Below, piece by piece: positions 7,342 to 15,248 of a stretch of DNA of 34,055 bases. Position 1 is the stretch's first letter; every line of letters starts with the position of its first letter. The notes below the pieces were generated by a model. It saw only the letters and a program-made list of their open reading frames with translations, was not told the DNA's origin and made no database searches. Source of the stretch: DASQPR01 sp035713725 (lineage in GTDB: Bacteria > Actinomycetota > Actinomycetes > Mycobacteriales > Micromonosporaceae); contig DASTMZ010000214.1 in the NCBI GenBank assembly GCA_035713725.1, positions 1 to 34,055 on the forward strand, in the 5' to 3' direction. The position numbers were made by a program, and so were the translations under genes.

Positions 7342-8490
7342 ATGACCGCCTCGACGACCTCGCTGGACGACGCGATCCGCGCCGCTCTGGCGACCGTCGA
7401 CGATCCGGAGATCCGGCGGCCGATCACTGACTTGGGGATGGTCGAGTCGGTACGCGTCGACCCGCACGGCCTCGCCACGGTCGACATCCTGCTCACGGTG
7501 GCGGGGTGCCCGCTCCGCGACAAGCTGACCGCGGACATCACCGCCGCGGTCGGAGCGGTGTCTGGCGTGTCGCGCGTCGAGGTCAAGTTCGGCGTGATGT
7601 CTCCCGAACAGCGCAAGGACCTCCAGACTCGGTTGCGCGGCGGCGCCAACGTGGAGCCGGTGATCCCGTTCGCTCAGCCGGGCAGCCGGACGAGGGTCTA
7701 CGCGGTGGCCAGCGGCAAGGGCGGCGTCGGGAAGTCGAGCGTGACGGTGAATCTTGCCGCGGCGCTGGCCGATCGTGGCCTGGCCGTCGGCGTGGTGGAC
7801 GCCGACATCTACGGCCATTCGGTGCCGCGCATGCTCGGCACCGCGGATCGCCCGACGCAGGTCGAGGACATGATCATGCCGCCACAGGCGCATGGCGTGA
7901 AAGTGATCTCGATCGGCATGTTCACCGCGGGGAACGCCGCTGTCGTGTGGCGCGGGCCGATGCTGCATCGCGCGTTGCAGCAGTTCCTCGCCGATGTCTA
8001 CTGGGGCGATCTCGACGTCCTGCTGCTCGACCTGCCGCCCGGCACCGGAGACATCGCGATCTCGCTCGCCCAGCTGTTGCCGAACGCGGAGATCCTGGTC
8101 GTCACCACTCCACAGGCCGCGGCGGCGGAGGTCGCCGAGCGCGCCGGCGGCATCGCACTACAGACACACCAGCGGTTGGTCGGCGTCATCGAAAACATGT
8201 CGTGGCTCGAACTGCCCAACGGCGAGCGCATGGACATCTTCGGCTCTGGGGGCGGTGCCACTGTTGCCGACTCGCTGACTCGGCTCGTCGGCGCCGCCGT
8301 CCCGCTGCTTGGTCAGATCCCGCTCGACACCCGGGTACGGGAGTCCGGCGACGGCGGCACGCCAATCGTGCTCGCCGCCCCGGATGCACCGGCGGCCATC
8401 GCGTTGTCGAAGATCGCGGACCAGCTTGCGACACGGCGGGAGTCGCTGGCCGGCAAGCCGCTCGGGCTGCAGCCGGTGGCACGCTCCTGA
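7342..8490 (+). CDS. mrp: Mrp/NBP35-type iron-sulfur cluster carrier ATPase
   Basis: A 382-residue protein of the Mrp (ApbC) family. An N-terminal MIP18/DUF59 domain (about residues 5-85, with TVAGCPLRDKL) precedes a deviant Walker A P-loop GKGGVGKSS (about 120-128), DADIYGHSVPRMLG, and the Mrp signature LLLDLPPGTGDIAISL. It binds ATP and delivers Fe-S clusters to apoproteins in the cytoplasm. The two-Cys cluster motif of NBP35-type proteins (CxxC near the C-terminus) is not evident: the segment NMSWLELPNGERMDIFGSGG lacks the usual cysteines, as in some actinobacterial homologues. The gene stands alone between the hairpin gap and tatB, which ends 19 bp away on the other strand. Confidence 0.92.
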   Translation: MTASTTSLDDAIRAALATVDDPEIRRPITDLGMVESVRVDPHGLATVDILLTVAGCPLRDKLTADITAAVGAVSGVSRVEVKFGVMSPEQRKDLQTRLRGGANVEPVIPFAQPGSRTRVYAVASGKGGVGKSSVTVNLAAALADRGLAVGVVDADIYGHSVPRMLGTADRPTQVEDMIMPPQAHGVKVISIGMFTAGNAAVVWRGPMLHRALQQFLADVYWGDLDVLLLDLPPGTGDIAISLAQLLPNAEILVVTTPQAAAAEVAERAGGIALQTHQRLVGVIENMSWLELPNGERMDIFGSGGGATVADSLTRLVGAAVPLLGQIPLDTRVRESGDGGTPIVLAAPDAPAAIALSKIADQLATRRESLAGKPLGLQPVARS

Positions 8491-8509
8491 CTGGTTCGCC
8501 GCCGGTATG

Positions 8510-8944
8510 TCAGGTGGCGTCGGCGTCGTACGTCTGCGGGGCGATGCCGGCCTTCGAGCTCACGGTTGCCGGACCACCCGGATTGACCGGCTTGTGCCGG
8601 ACGTCGAGATCCTGCGCCACCTGCGCAAGGTCGCCGTGGACGCCGGTTAAGTCGCCTCGTACGTCCCGGTAAAGGCTCTCGATCGGCTTCCGGATCGCCA
8701 GCTCGTCCTCTTCGCTCAGGATGTGCTTGCGGATCAAGGCCTTTGGATGCAGATCCTCGAGACTGATGTCGGTGCCGAGCTCGCGGCTCAGATCAGTGGT
8801 CGCGTTGCGCGCCATGTCACGCAGGTTGCGCGCCATCCGAACGCCGTCGCTGATCGCGCGCGGCAGCTTGTCCGGCCCGAAAATGAACAACGCGAGCAGC
8901 AGGAGAACGAGGAACTCCCAGCCGTTGACGCCGAAGAAGTCCAC
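8510..8944 (-). CDS. tatB: Sec-independent translocase subunit TatB
   Basis: A 144-residue protein with one N-terminal membrane helix (WEFLVLLLLALFIFGPDKLP, about 9-28), followed by an amphipathic helix (DGVRMARNLRDMARNATTDL) and a long acidic tail. The FGPDKLP hinge is diagnostic of TatA/B proteins, and the length plus the Glu at the helix start favour TatB. It acts with TatA and TatC in exporting folded, often cofactor-bearing proteins. The start is GTG (8942-8944) behind a strong GGGAGGTGA. It lies about 95 bp downstream of the HtrA-like gene on the same strand, the usual actinobacterial pairing. Confidence 0.9.
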   Translation of the reverse strand: MDFFGVNGWEFLVLLLLALFIFGPDKLPRAISDGVRMARNLRDMARNATTDLSRELGTDISLEDLHPKALIRKHILSEEDELAIRKPIESLYRDVRGDLTGVHGDLAQVAQDLDVRHKPVNPGGPATVSSKAGIAPQTYDADAT

Positions 8945-9040
8945 CGCTCACCTCCCATCCGCCGCGGTCGCCGCACCCAGCGTACGCAGCCTGGCTCCGT
9001 GGTGGCCAGATGCCCGCCACGGTGTTCAGCCAGCCGACAC

Positions 9041-10375
9041 TCAGCCGTCGGTTGCGACGAGCTTGACCTGCACGGTGTGCCGCCCGGTGCCGCGCAGGAA
9101 AATGACCGGGACAACCGTACCGGGTGCGTATTCGCGGACCACCGCGGTAAGGTCGCCGGCCGCGTCCAGCGGAGTGCCCCCGATCGACAGGATCACGTCG
9201 TCGGACTTCAGTCCGGCCTTCTGGGCCGGGCCACCGGTCGCGACACCGGAGATCCGTACGCCGCCGTTCGGGTTGTGGTAGCTCGCCTGGAGCGTGGCGC
9301 CGATCACCGTACGTTGGACCTTGCCCGTGGTGATCAGCGACTCGGCGATCCGTTTGGCCTGGTTGATCGGGATGGCAAAGGCCAGTCCGATGTTGCCCGC
9401 GTCCTCGTCGCTGGACCCGAGCGACTTGATCACCGCATCGACGCCGATGACCTGCCCGGCCGAGTCAACGAGCGGACCGCCCGAGTTGCCGTGATTGATC
9501 GCGGCGTCGGTCTGAATCGCCGCGTAGTAGCGCGTTGGGCCGGTGCCGTCGGAGATCTCGAGCGGCCGCCGCAACGACGAGATGATGCCGGCGGTCACCG
9601 AGTTCTGGAGGTCCAGCGGTGCGCCGATGGCCAGCACCGGGTCGCCGACCGCGATCGCGTCCGAGTCGCCGAACGTGACCGCCGGCAGCCCGGTCTTTGC
9701 GATCTTCAGTACCGCGACGTCCGACTCCGGATCCGTACCGACCAGCTTGGCCGCGGCGGTCGTCGAGTCGTTGAAGGTGATCGTTGCGTTGCCGTTCAGG
9801 CCGTCGATCACGTGGTCGTTCGTGATCATGTAGCCGTCGGACGAGACGATGAAGCCCGATCCGATCGCCGTGCCGAGCGGACTGTCCACCCGCACTGTGA
9901 CGACGCTCGGTAGAACCTTCTTCGCCACCGCGGCAAGCGATCCGGGCGCTCGTTGCACCGCACCTGGGGTGCCCGAGGCACCGGTGCCGAGGGGTACGGC
10001 TTCGCGCAGCCCGCTCTTGACCGCGGCCAGGTAGCCGAGCGCGCCGCCCAGGCCACCGGCCAACAATGCGGCGAGCAGGCTGATGACGAGTACGTGTCTG
10101 AGCGAGACCTGTCGCTTCGGCGGATCGACCTCGGGCACCGCGACCGGATCAGGTCCACGTGCCGGAACGATGACCGCGGCGGGCGCGGTCGGATCGCGCC
10201 ACGGATCCGCTCGTGCGTCCGTCCACCACGGCGAGCCCGAGTTCGCGCTCGTGGCGTGCGCGGCGTTGCCGTTGCCGTTCGCGTGGTTCCCGGACCAGGC
10301 CAGCTCGTCGGGCTCCGACGGTGGCACGGCGCCGCCGGTCGGGCGCGCCGACCATGGTGCCGATCCGTCCGTCAC
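9041..10375 (-). CDS. HtrA/DegP-like membrane-anchored serine protease
   Basis: A 444-residue S1C protease. A Pro/Gly/Asn-rich cytosolic N-terminus (1-90) precedes one membrane helix (about 94-118). The trypsin-like domain has catalytic His188 (TNDHVIDG), Asp219 (ESDVAVLK) and Ser298 (HGNSGGPL), and a PDZ domain follows (about 345-440: GVRISGVATGGPAQKAGLKS). The protease faces the cell exterior and handles misfolded envelope proteins. The GTG at 10373-10375 is the best in-frame start after the pepA stop; the longer open frame overlaps pepA and has no similarity. It is followed by tatB. In mycobacteria the equivalent gene follows sigE and an anti-sigma gene; neither is here. Confidence 0.88.
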   Translation of the reverse strand: MTDGSAPWSARPTGGAVPPSEPDELAWSGNHANGNGNAAHATSANSGSPWWTDARADPWRDPTAPAAVIVPARGPDPVAVPEVDPPKRQVSLRHVLVISLLAALLAGGLGGALGYLAAVKSGLREAVPLGTGASGTPGAVQRAPGSLAAVAKKVLPSVVTVRVDSPLGTAIGSGFIVSSDGYMITNDHVIDGLNGNATITFNDSTTAAAKLVGTDPESDVAVLKIAKTGLPAVTFGDSDAIAVGDPVLAIGAPLDLQNSVTAGIISSLRRPLEISDGTGPTRYYAAIQTDAAINHGNSGGPLVDSAGQVIGVDAVIKSLGSSDEDAGNIGLAFAIPINQAKRIAESLITTGKVQRTVIGATLQASYHNPNGGVRISGVATGGPAQKAGLKSDDVILSIGGTPLDAAGDLTAVVREYAPGTVVPVIFLRGTGRHTVQVKLVATDG

Positions 10376-10438
10376 GCCATCCCCAATCGTCGGCTCGTGA
10401 CTCGTCCGTTCCAGGATGGCACGCGGCGGGGCCGCACC

Positions 10439-10450
10439 AAGACCGGTCTT
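10439..10450. promoter_or_regulatory. Perfect 12-bp palindrome upstream of the HtrA-like gene
   Basis: AAGACCGGTCTT is fully symmetrical and lies between pepA and the HtrA-like gene, 64 bp before the GTG. It may be an operator or part of a hairpin. No promoter boxes were recognised with confidence. Confidence 0.3.
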
Positions 10451-10502
10451 AGGACTCCGTGGACGGATCGGGCGAATTCGGTCGGCGGCGCCGCGCCGAG
10501 CC

Positions 10503-12056
10503 TTACTGCTCGCTGAGCCAGCGCAACAGCGTTCGTACGCCCCATCCGGTCGCGCCCTTGGCCAGCTCACCGTCGGCCGCCTCGGACCATGCGGGCGCGG
10601 ACATGTCGATGTGGACCCAGTTCGGCCGCGACGGTCCGGTGAACTCCCGCAGGAACAGTGCGGCGGCGATGGAGCCGGCGCCGGCGCTCGATGTGTTCGC
10701 GACATCCGCGAGCTCGCTGGCGATGTCACGGACGTAGTCATCGACCAGAGGCATCCGCCAAGCGTGTTCACCGGCCGCCTCGGCTGCCGCGCAGAGTTCG
10801 CCGGCGAGCTGCGCGTTGTCGCTATACAGCGCCGCGGTCCGCTTGCCCAGGGCGACTCCAGCCGCGCCGGTCAGCGTGGCGAGATCGATCAACGCGTCCG
10901 GAGTGAGCTCTGCGGCGGCGTACGCCAGGGCATCGGCCAGCACCACGCGGCCCTCCGCGTCGGTGTTGAGACACTCGCTGGTCCGGCCGCCGTAGTGGCG
11001 CACGATGTCGCCCGGGCGCCACGCGGACCCGCTGGCCATGTTCTCGGCGAGCGGCGCGAGCGCGGTTATCCGTACCGGCAAATCCAGATCCGCGGCGGCG
11101 AGCGTGACCGCGATGATCGCCGCGGCACCACCCATGTCTTTGCGCATCAGCTTCATGCCCTCGCGCGGCTTGATGCAGATCCCGCCGGTATCGAACGTGA
11201 TCCCCTTGCCGACCAGCACGACGTGGCGGCGCGCCTCGGCCGGCTGCCACGACAGCTGGACGAGCCGCGGCGCGCGCGTCGATCCACCGCCGACCGCGAT
11301 CACTCCGCCGAATCCCGCGGAAGCGAGTTCGTCACCGGCCCAGATCCGGACATCGAGCCCGGTCTTGCCGGCCGCGTTCGAGGCGACCTGATCGGCGAAC
11401 CACGCCGGCGTCTTCTCCTCGCTTGGCATGTTCGTGAGGTCGCGGGCGAAGCGGGTCGCGGTCGCGACCGAGTGAGCCTGTCCGAGAGCCGTGGCATAGC
11501 CGCCGTCCGGGTCGCTGGCGTCGGTCGTCAGCAGCGTTACCTTGCGCAGCACCTGATCCGGATCACCGTCGACAAATACCTCCGCGTCGCGGCGACCAGG
11601 GCTGAACCCTCGATCCGTTGGGCCGGTCTCGTCGACCGCTTGCGGTCGCCGGCGCGTCAGATTGAACGTGTACGAGGCGAGCCACAGCCCCTCCGCCAGC
11701 CCTCGTACCGCATCCGGGGCGGTGCCGTCGGGCAGTGCGATGTCCAGTGCCTCGTCGGTCGCGGCGGCCCGAGCCAGCGCCGCGCCGGCCGTCCGCCAAC
11801 CGATCTCGTCACCATCCCCGACGCCGACCAGCAGCACGCGACGAGGCATCGCGAGCGGCCGGGGCAACGCCGCCACCGTGCCCGGCTGCCCGTTGTGATC
11901 GACGTCGGCAAGGTACGCCTCGAGCTGGGTACGCAGATCTGCGTGTACGACGCCGCTACCCGGCTGGAGTGTCGGCCGGGGCTGGGCGGTGACGGCGACC
12001 GCGAGCACCCGCGGATGCGCGGTGATCAGTCGATCGGACAGCCGGATGTTGAGCAC
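10503..12056 (-). CDS. pepA: Leucyl aminopeptidase (M17 family)
   Basis: A 517-residue cytosolic metallopeptidase. The C-terminal catalytic half has VGKGITFDTGGICIKP, MRKDMGGAAA and the family signature NTDAEGRVVLADAL, which together supply the Lys, Asp, Asp, Asp and Glu ligands for two metal ions. The N-terminal half is the variable macro-like domain. It forms hexamers that release N-terminal residues from peptides. The GTG start (12054-12056) is supported by AAGGAG seven bases upstream (12062-12067). It reads towards the HtrA-like gene with a 127-bp gap, so read-through is possible. Confidence 0.93.
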   Translation of the reverse strand: MLNIRLSDRLITAHPRVLAVAVTAQPRPTLQPGSGVVHADLRTQLEAYLADVDHNGQPGTVAALPRPLAMPRRVLLVGVGDGDEIGWRTAGAALARAAATDEALDIALPDGTAPDAVRGLAEGLWLASYTFNLTRRRPQAVDETGPTDRGFSPGRRDAEVFVDGDPDQVLRKVTLLTTDASDPDGGYATALGQAHSVATATRFARDLTNMPSEEKTPAWFADQVASNAAGKTGLDVRIWAGDELASAGFGGVIAVGGGSTRAPRLVQLSWQPAEARRHVVLVGKGITFDTGGICIKPREGMKLMRKDMGGAAAIIAVTLAAADLDLPVRITALAPLAENMASGSAWRPGDIVRHYGGRTSECLNTDAEGRVVLADALAYAAAELTPDALIDLATLTGAAGVALGKRTAALYSDNAQLAGELCAAAEAAGEHAWRMPLVDDYVRDIASELADVANTSSAGAGSIAAALFLREFTGPSRPNWVHIDMSAPAWSEAADGELAKGATGWGVRTLLRWLSEQ

Positions 12057-12259
12057 GCATGCTCCTTGCGCAGGTCAACCAATGACGAAGCGCACGCCGC
12101 CGCGGCGAGCCGACGTCGTCCGAGTGCGTGTGGATCGCCCACATGCGCGGTGAACGCTATGCCACTACAGACCCGGCCGCCACATCGGCTTGCGCCGCGA
12201 CGACGTGCGCCGCGGGTGTGGCGGACGTCGAAACGTGCAGCGGAAGGAAGACCTGCTTG

Positions 12260-12427
12260 TCAGCCGACCGCGGTGCGTAGTGCTTCGCCGAGCGCGGTGG
12301 CCTCGTCCGGAGTCATCTCGACGACGAGCCGGCCACCGCCTTCCAGCGGCACGCGCATGACGATCCCGCGGCCCTCCTTGGTGACCTCCAGCGGACCGTC
12401 TCCCGTCCGCGGCTTCATCGCCGCCAT
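12260..12427 (-). CDS. DUF3117 small conserved protein
   Basis: A 55-residue protein starting MAAMKPRTGDGPLEVTKEGR and continuing through VMRVPLEGGGRLVVEMTPDEA. This is the near-invariant DUF3117 sequence of actinobacteria. The start ATG (12425-12427) has GGGGAGACAA directly upstream. Its function is unknown; the predicted structure is a small beta sheet with a C-terminal helix. A gap of about 200 bp separates it from pepA downstream, and a palindrome-rich region lies upstream, suggesting its own promoter and control. Confidence 0.92.
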   Translation of the reverse strand: MAAMKPRTGDGPLEVTKEGRGIVMRVPLEGGGRLVVEMTPDEATALGEALRTAVG

Positions 12428-12725
12428 GTTGTCTCCCCTCTCCACGTGCGGTGCTCGGCGCACGGACCGGCCCGGCCCACGCCGCGCCCGCCCTGCCGGA
12501 CGGCGGTGGAGGACCGAGGTCGCGCCCGCGCACGCGCCCGAATCGGGCAGGCACGCATGCCTAGGAAATGATTTTCCCTGATGTGGTCCGCAAGACCCAA
12601 ACCGACTCGCTTCGTCGGCCCTCTCCACCTCGCTGAGGGCCCTGTGACGGGGCTCTAGCGGCCCGAACCAATCAATGTCACAATGACCAATCCGCGGGCC
12701 AGACTCGGTTGACGCGATCAACGAG
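12428..12725. other. Divergent intergenic region with adjacent palindromes
   Basis: This gap of about 298 bp lies between DUF3117 (minus) and the PaaX-type gene (plus). It carries GCCCGA-A-TCGGGC (12536-12548), AGGCA-CGCA-TGCCT (12549-12562) and GGAAA-TGAT-TTTCC (12564-12577) back to back. GTCA-CAA-TGAC (12677-12687) lies closer to the PaaX gene. No ORF with family similarity is seen. Confidence 0.5.
12563..12577. promoter_or_regulatory. Zur-like palindrome upstream of DUF3117
   Basis: AGGAAATGATTTTCC matches 12 of 15 positions of the actinobacterial Zur-type box as I remember it (TGAAAATGATTTTCA). It is AT-rich in a very GC-rich region. Assignment to Zur or another Fur-family regulator is inference; no zinc gene is adjacent. 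Confidence 0.3.
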
Positions 12726-13550
12726 GTGGGGTGGGCAACGTCCGTGCAAGCACGGTCGGCACTCTTTGATCTTTACGGCGACCACCTCCGCGCCCACGGC
12801 GGGCGGGCACCGGTCGCGGCCCTCGTACGCCTGTTGGCGCCCCTCGAAATCGGTGCACCGGCCGTGCGGACCGCGGTCTCGCGAATGGTACGCCAGGGCT
12901 GGCTCCTCCCTCTGCGGCTGTCGTCCGGGCCGGGCTATCTGATCACGCAGCGCGCCGCGCACCGGCTCGACGAGGCGGCCGAACGGATCTATCGCACGAA
13001 CCCGAAGCCGTGGGAGGGAACGTTCGACCTGATCATCGCGGACGCTCCGGTGCCACGCGCGGACCGCCAGCGCATCGCCAACAACCTCGCCTATCTGGGC
13101 TACGGAACGATCGGCGACACCACCTGGGTGGCCACCAAGCCCTCACCGGAGGCGGAGGGCGTGCTCTCCGAGGCGGGGGTACGGTTCCAGCGGTTCAGCG
13201 CGAGCCACTCCGGCGGCGTACGGGGAGCGACCGCGCTGGTGAGCCAGGCGTGGGATCTGGAACGGATCGGTCGCGAGTACCGCGATTTCGTAGTCGCGAT
13301 GCGTTCCGTGGTTGAGCGGGTCGACGCCGACGGTGACGTCAAGGCGGCTTACATAGCGCGGTTCCGGCTTGTGCACGCATGGCGTACGTTCCTGTTCCGC
13401 GATCCGGCTCTTCCGCCCGACCTGTTGCCGGCACGGTGGCCGGGGCACGACGCGGCCGAATTCTTCGACCTGCACGCGAGCCGGCTTCGCCCGGCCGCCG
13501 ACGAGTTCGTCGCGCAATGCCTGTCCGCTGTGAAGGGTGGCCAACCGTGA
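12726..13550 (+). CDS. paaX: PaaX-family transcriptional repressor
   Basis: A 274-residue regulator. The N-terminal winged helix (SALFDLYGDHLRAHGGRAPVAALVRLL, then IGAPAVRTAVSRMVRQGWLLP) is the PaaX/GntR-like DNA-binding domain. The middle (WEGTFDLIIAD) and the C-terminal part (VHAWRTFLFRDPALPPDLLPARWPG) are the PaaX ligand-binding and C-terminal signatures. PaaX represses phenylacetate catabolism until phenylacetyl-CoA binds. The GTG at 12726 is used; the in-frame GTG at 12744 (residue 7, VQARSALFD) is an equally likely start. Its stop overlaps the crotonase GTG as GTGA, so the pair is one operon. No other paa genes are in the window. Confidence 0.85.
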   Translation: MGWATSVQARSALFDLYGDHLRAHGGRAPVAALVRLLAPLEIGAPAVRTAVSRMVRQGWLLPLRLSSGPGYLITQRAAHRLDEAAERIYRTNPKPWEGTFDLIIADAPVPRADRQRIANNLAYLGYGTIGDTTWVATKPSPEAEGVLSEAGVRFQRFSASHSGGVRGATALVSQAWDLERIGREYRDFVVAMRSVVERVDADGDVKAAYIARFRLVHAWRTFLFRDPALPPDLLPARWPGHDAAEFFDLHASRLRPAADEFVAQCLSAVKGGQP

Positions 13551-14335
13551 CCGTGCTGCTGGTCGATATCGCGGACGGCGTGGCGACTCTGACGCTCAAC
13601 CGTCCCGAATCGCTGAACTCGCTATCGGTGGACCTGAAGGTTGCCCTTCGCGACACACTCAACAACCTCGCCGACGACCCGTCGGTCCGGGCGATCGTGC
13701 TGACCGGCGCCGGTCGGGCGTTCTGCGTCGGCCAGGATCTCCGAGAACACACCGCCATGCTGGACAGCGGCTCCCCTACCCCGCTGTCGACGGTTCGCGA
13801 GCACTACAACCCGATCGTGCGCCGGCTGGCCGAGATGCCGAAGCCGGTGGTCGCGGCGGTCCGTGGCATGGCCGCCGGCGCCGGTGCCGGCCTGGCATTC
13901 CTCGCCGACTTCCGGATCGGCGGGCCGTCGACAGGCTTCCTGATGGCGTTCGCCAACGTCGGTCTTGCCGCTGACACCGGATCCTCGTGGACACTGACCC
14001 GGCTGGTCGGCCACGCGAAGGCCATCGAGTTGGCGTTGCTTGCCCAGCCGATCGACGCCGCCGAGGCATCGCGCCTGGGCCTGCTCACCACGCTCGTCGA
14101 AGACGACGACGCAATCATCGGGGCCGCGCAGGCGCTCGCCGCACGACTCGCCGCCGGGCCGACAATTGCGTACGGGCAGATCAAGCGCGAGCTGTTGGTC
14201 GCCGAATCCGGCACGTTCGCTGAGGCGCTCGAGGCGGAGGCCGAGGCGCAGGCGCTTTGTGGCGCGACGGCGGATCACACCGACTCGGTCGCGGCCTTCA
14301 TCGCAAAGCAACGACCCGTCTTCAACGGCCGCTAG
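13547..14335 (+). CDS. Enoyl-CoA hydratase/isomerase family protein, PaaG-like
   Basis: A 262-residue crotonase. LTLNRPESLNSLS, GRAFCVGQDLREH (first oxyanion-hole segment) and RGMAAGAGAGLAFLADFRI (second segment) are clear. In the active-site loop VGLAADTGSSWTLTRLVG an Asp occupies the place where PaaG isomerases have their catalytic Asp; hydratases have Glu there and a further Glu earlier. Pairing with PaaX supports ring-epoxide phenylacetyl-CoA isomerase activity (PaaG), or a related acyl-CoA isomerase. The GTG start overlaps the paaX stop. The stop TAG (14333-14335) overlaps the end of the degraded gene on the other strand. Confidence 0.85.
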   Translation: MTVLLVDIADGVATLTLNRPESLNSLSVDLKVALRDTLNNLADDPSVRAIVLTGAGRAFCVGQDLREHTAMLDSGSPTPLSTVREHYNPIVRRLAEMPKPVVAAVRGMAAGAGAGLAFLADFRIGGPSTGFLMAFANVGLAADTGSSWTLTRLVGHAKAIELALLAQPIDAAEASRLGLLTTLVEDDDAIIGAAQALAARLAAGPTIAYGQIKRELLVAESGTFAEALEAEAEAQALCGATADHTDSVAAFIAKQRPVFNGR

Positions 14336-14661
14336 CTTGATTCCGGCCGGTCCCAGGTCTGGTGGGCATACCGGCGGATTCGTCGATACGGCTCGAGCGG
14401 CGGTTCCGCCAACGGCTGGACGACTTGCCCGTGCTCGTCCATCACGACGAGACGGAACGCACCGACTGCCAGCAGCTGCTGCAGGACGCTGAGGCTGGGC
14501 GCCAACTCGCCGGTCTCGGCGCGGGACACCCGCCGAGCATTTCGTTGGCGGGTTCGCGTTGTCGACTGTCCAAGCACCGCTGTGGATGAGCATCGCCTCG
14601 TCGCGGTGCCGATTTGGCGGCGCCGGTGCGCCGGTGTGCCCAGATGTAGCCCCTCCAGCAC
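14332..14661 (-). pseudogene. Broken XRE-type helix-turn-helix regulator
   Basis: The C-terminal two thirds of this frame (14530 leftwards) reads VSRAETGELAPSLSVLQQLL, then GAFRLVVMDEHG. This is the recognition helix and tail of a common actinobacterial XRE-type regulator. QST lies ten codons upstream (14560-14568). Removing 14530-14559 (encoding TRTRQRNARR) would restore QSTVSRAETGEL exactly. The 30-nt segment largely coincides with an inverted repeat (14528-14553). The first helices cannot be recognised in this frame. The upstream end overlaps the dispersed repeat at 14636-14666. The gene is probably inactive. Seen: the motif and the spacing. Inferred: that the 30 nt are an insertion. Confidence 0.6.
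14528..14553. repeat. Inverted repeat inside the broken XRE gene
   Basis: ACCCGCC and GGCGGGT form a perfect 7-bp stem around a 12-nt AT-richer loop. It lies within the segment that separates QST from VSRAETG. It may be a small inserted hairpin element. Confidence 0.45.
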
Positions 14662-14666
14662 CAGGT
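14636..14666 (-). repeat. Dispersed repeat, copy A
   Basis: This 31-nt sequence matches 24317-24348 except for one indel and one substitution. Shared core: GTGCCCAGATGTAGCCCC, then AGCACCAGGT. It directly abuts the stop of the gene at 14666 and leads, on the minus strand, into the XRE remnant. Confidence 0.7.
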
Positions 14667-15229
14667 CAGCCCTCGTCCTCCTCAGGATCGAGGTTCACCT
14701 CGATCCCGCCGACCATCGCCTGCATGGCCAACTCGTTGCCGGCCGGGCTGACGAACGTCGGCAGCTCCTGCGGGCCGAGATCGGCCACGTACGTCCAGAA
14801 CACTCGTACCGCCTCGGCCGCACTCGGTGCCTCGATCGGCAAATCGAGGCTGACGAGCCAGGTCGTCGGCGGTTCGACCCCAACTGGTCGCGCCAACCCC
14901 GCCCAGATCGGCTCGTCGATCTCGGTCAGGGCGGCGCTGGCGAGCGCCTGCGGCACCGGCGGTGGCGCGTCAAACATCCGTTGCAGGTATGTGATCACGA
15001 CGGCACCATCATCGCCGTCGTCACCGCCTTCGGCGGGGCTGAGGTCGCGCACCGTACCGATGCCGAACGCCACCGGAGTCTGGGTCGCCGCGACGAGGAC
15101 GACACTGTCGCCGGCCGCGATCGGGGAACTCCCGAGTCCCGGCACGACCAGGCCGTCGCGGTGGTAGAGCCGTTCGGTGTCGTACCGATCGGCGGCGATC
15201 ACCACGGACCAGTACCGCACGCACTCCAT
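14666..15229 (-). CDS. Conserved-type hypothetical protein
   Basis: A 187-residue acidic soluble protein that I do not recognise. The N-terminal half has the strand pattern RYWSVVIAADRYD, AAGDSVVLVAATQTPVAFGIGTVRDLSP and GAVVITYLQRMFDAP. It resembles small PUA/EVE-like or ASCH-like barrels that bind modified bases or RNA, but no defining residue set is visible. The C-terminal half (TTWLVSLDLPIEAPSAAEAVRVFWTYV, then GPQELPTFV) looks like a separate alpha-beta domain. The ATG at 15227-15229 has only GGTGGG adjacent, so the start is uncertain. It is followed at its stop by repeat copy A and preceded, about 20 bp away, by tag on the same strand. Confidence 0.65.
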   Translation of the reverse strand: MECVRYWSVVIAADRYDTERLYHRDGLVVPGLGSSPIAAGDSVVLVAATQTPVAFGIGTVRDLSPAEGGDDGDDGAVVITYLQRMFDAPPPVPQALASAALTEIDEPIWAGLARPVGVEPPTTWLVSLDLPIEAPSAAEAVRVFWTYVADLGPQELPTFVSPAGNELAMQAMVGGIEVNLDPEEDEG

Positions 15230-15248
15230 CCCACCATGACGGCCGCGC

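Noticed and set aside
10416..12581. 721-codon plus-strand frame opposite pepA and DUF3117
   Set aside because: Lacks any recognisable domain and runs antisense to the well-supported pepA and DUF3117 genes.
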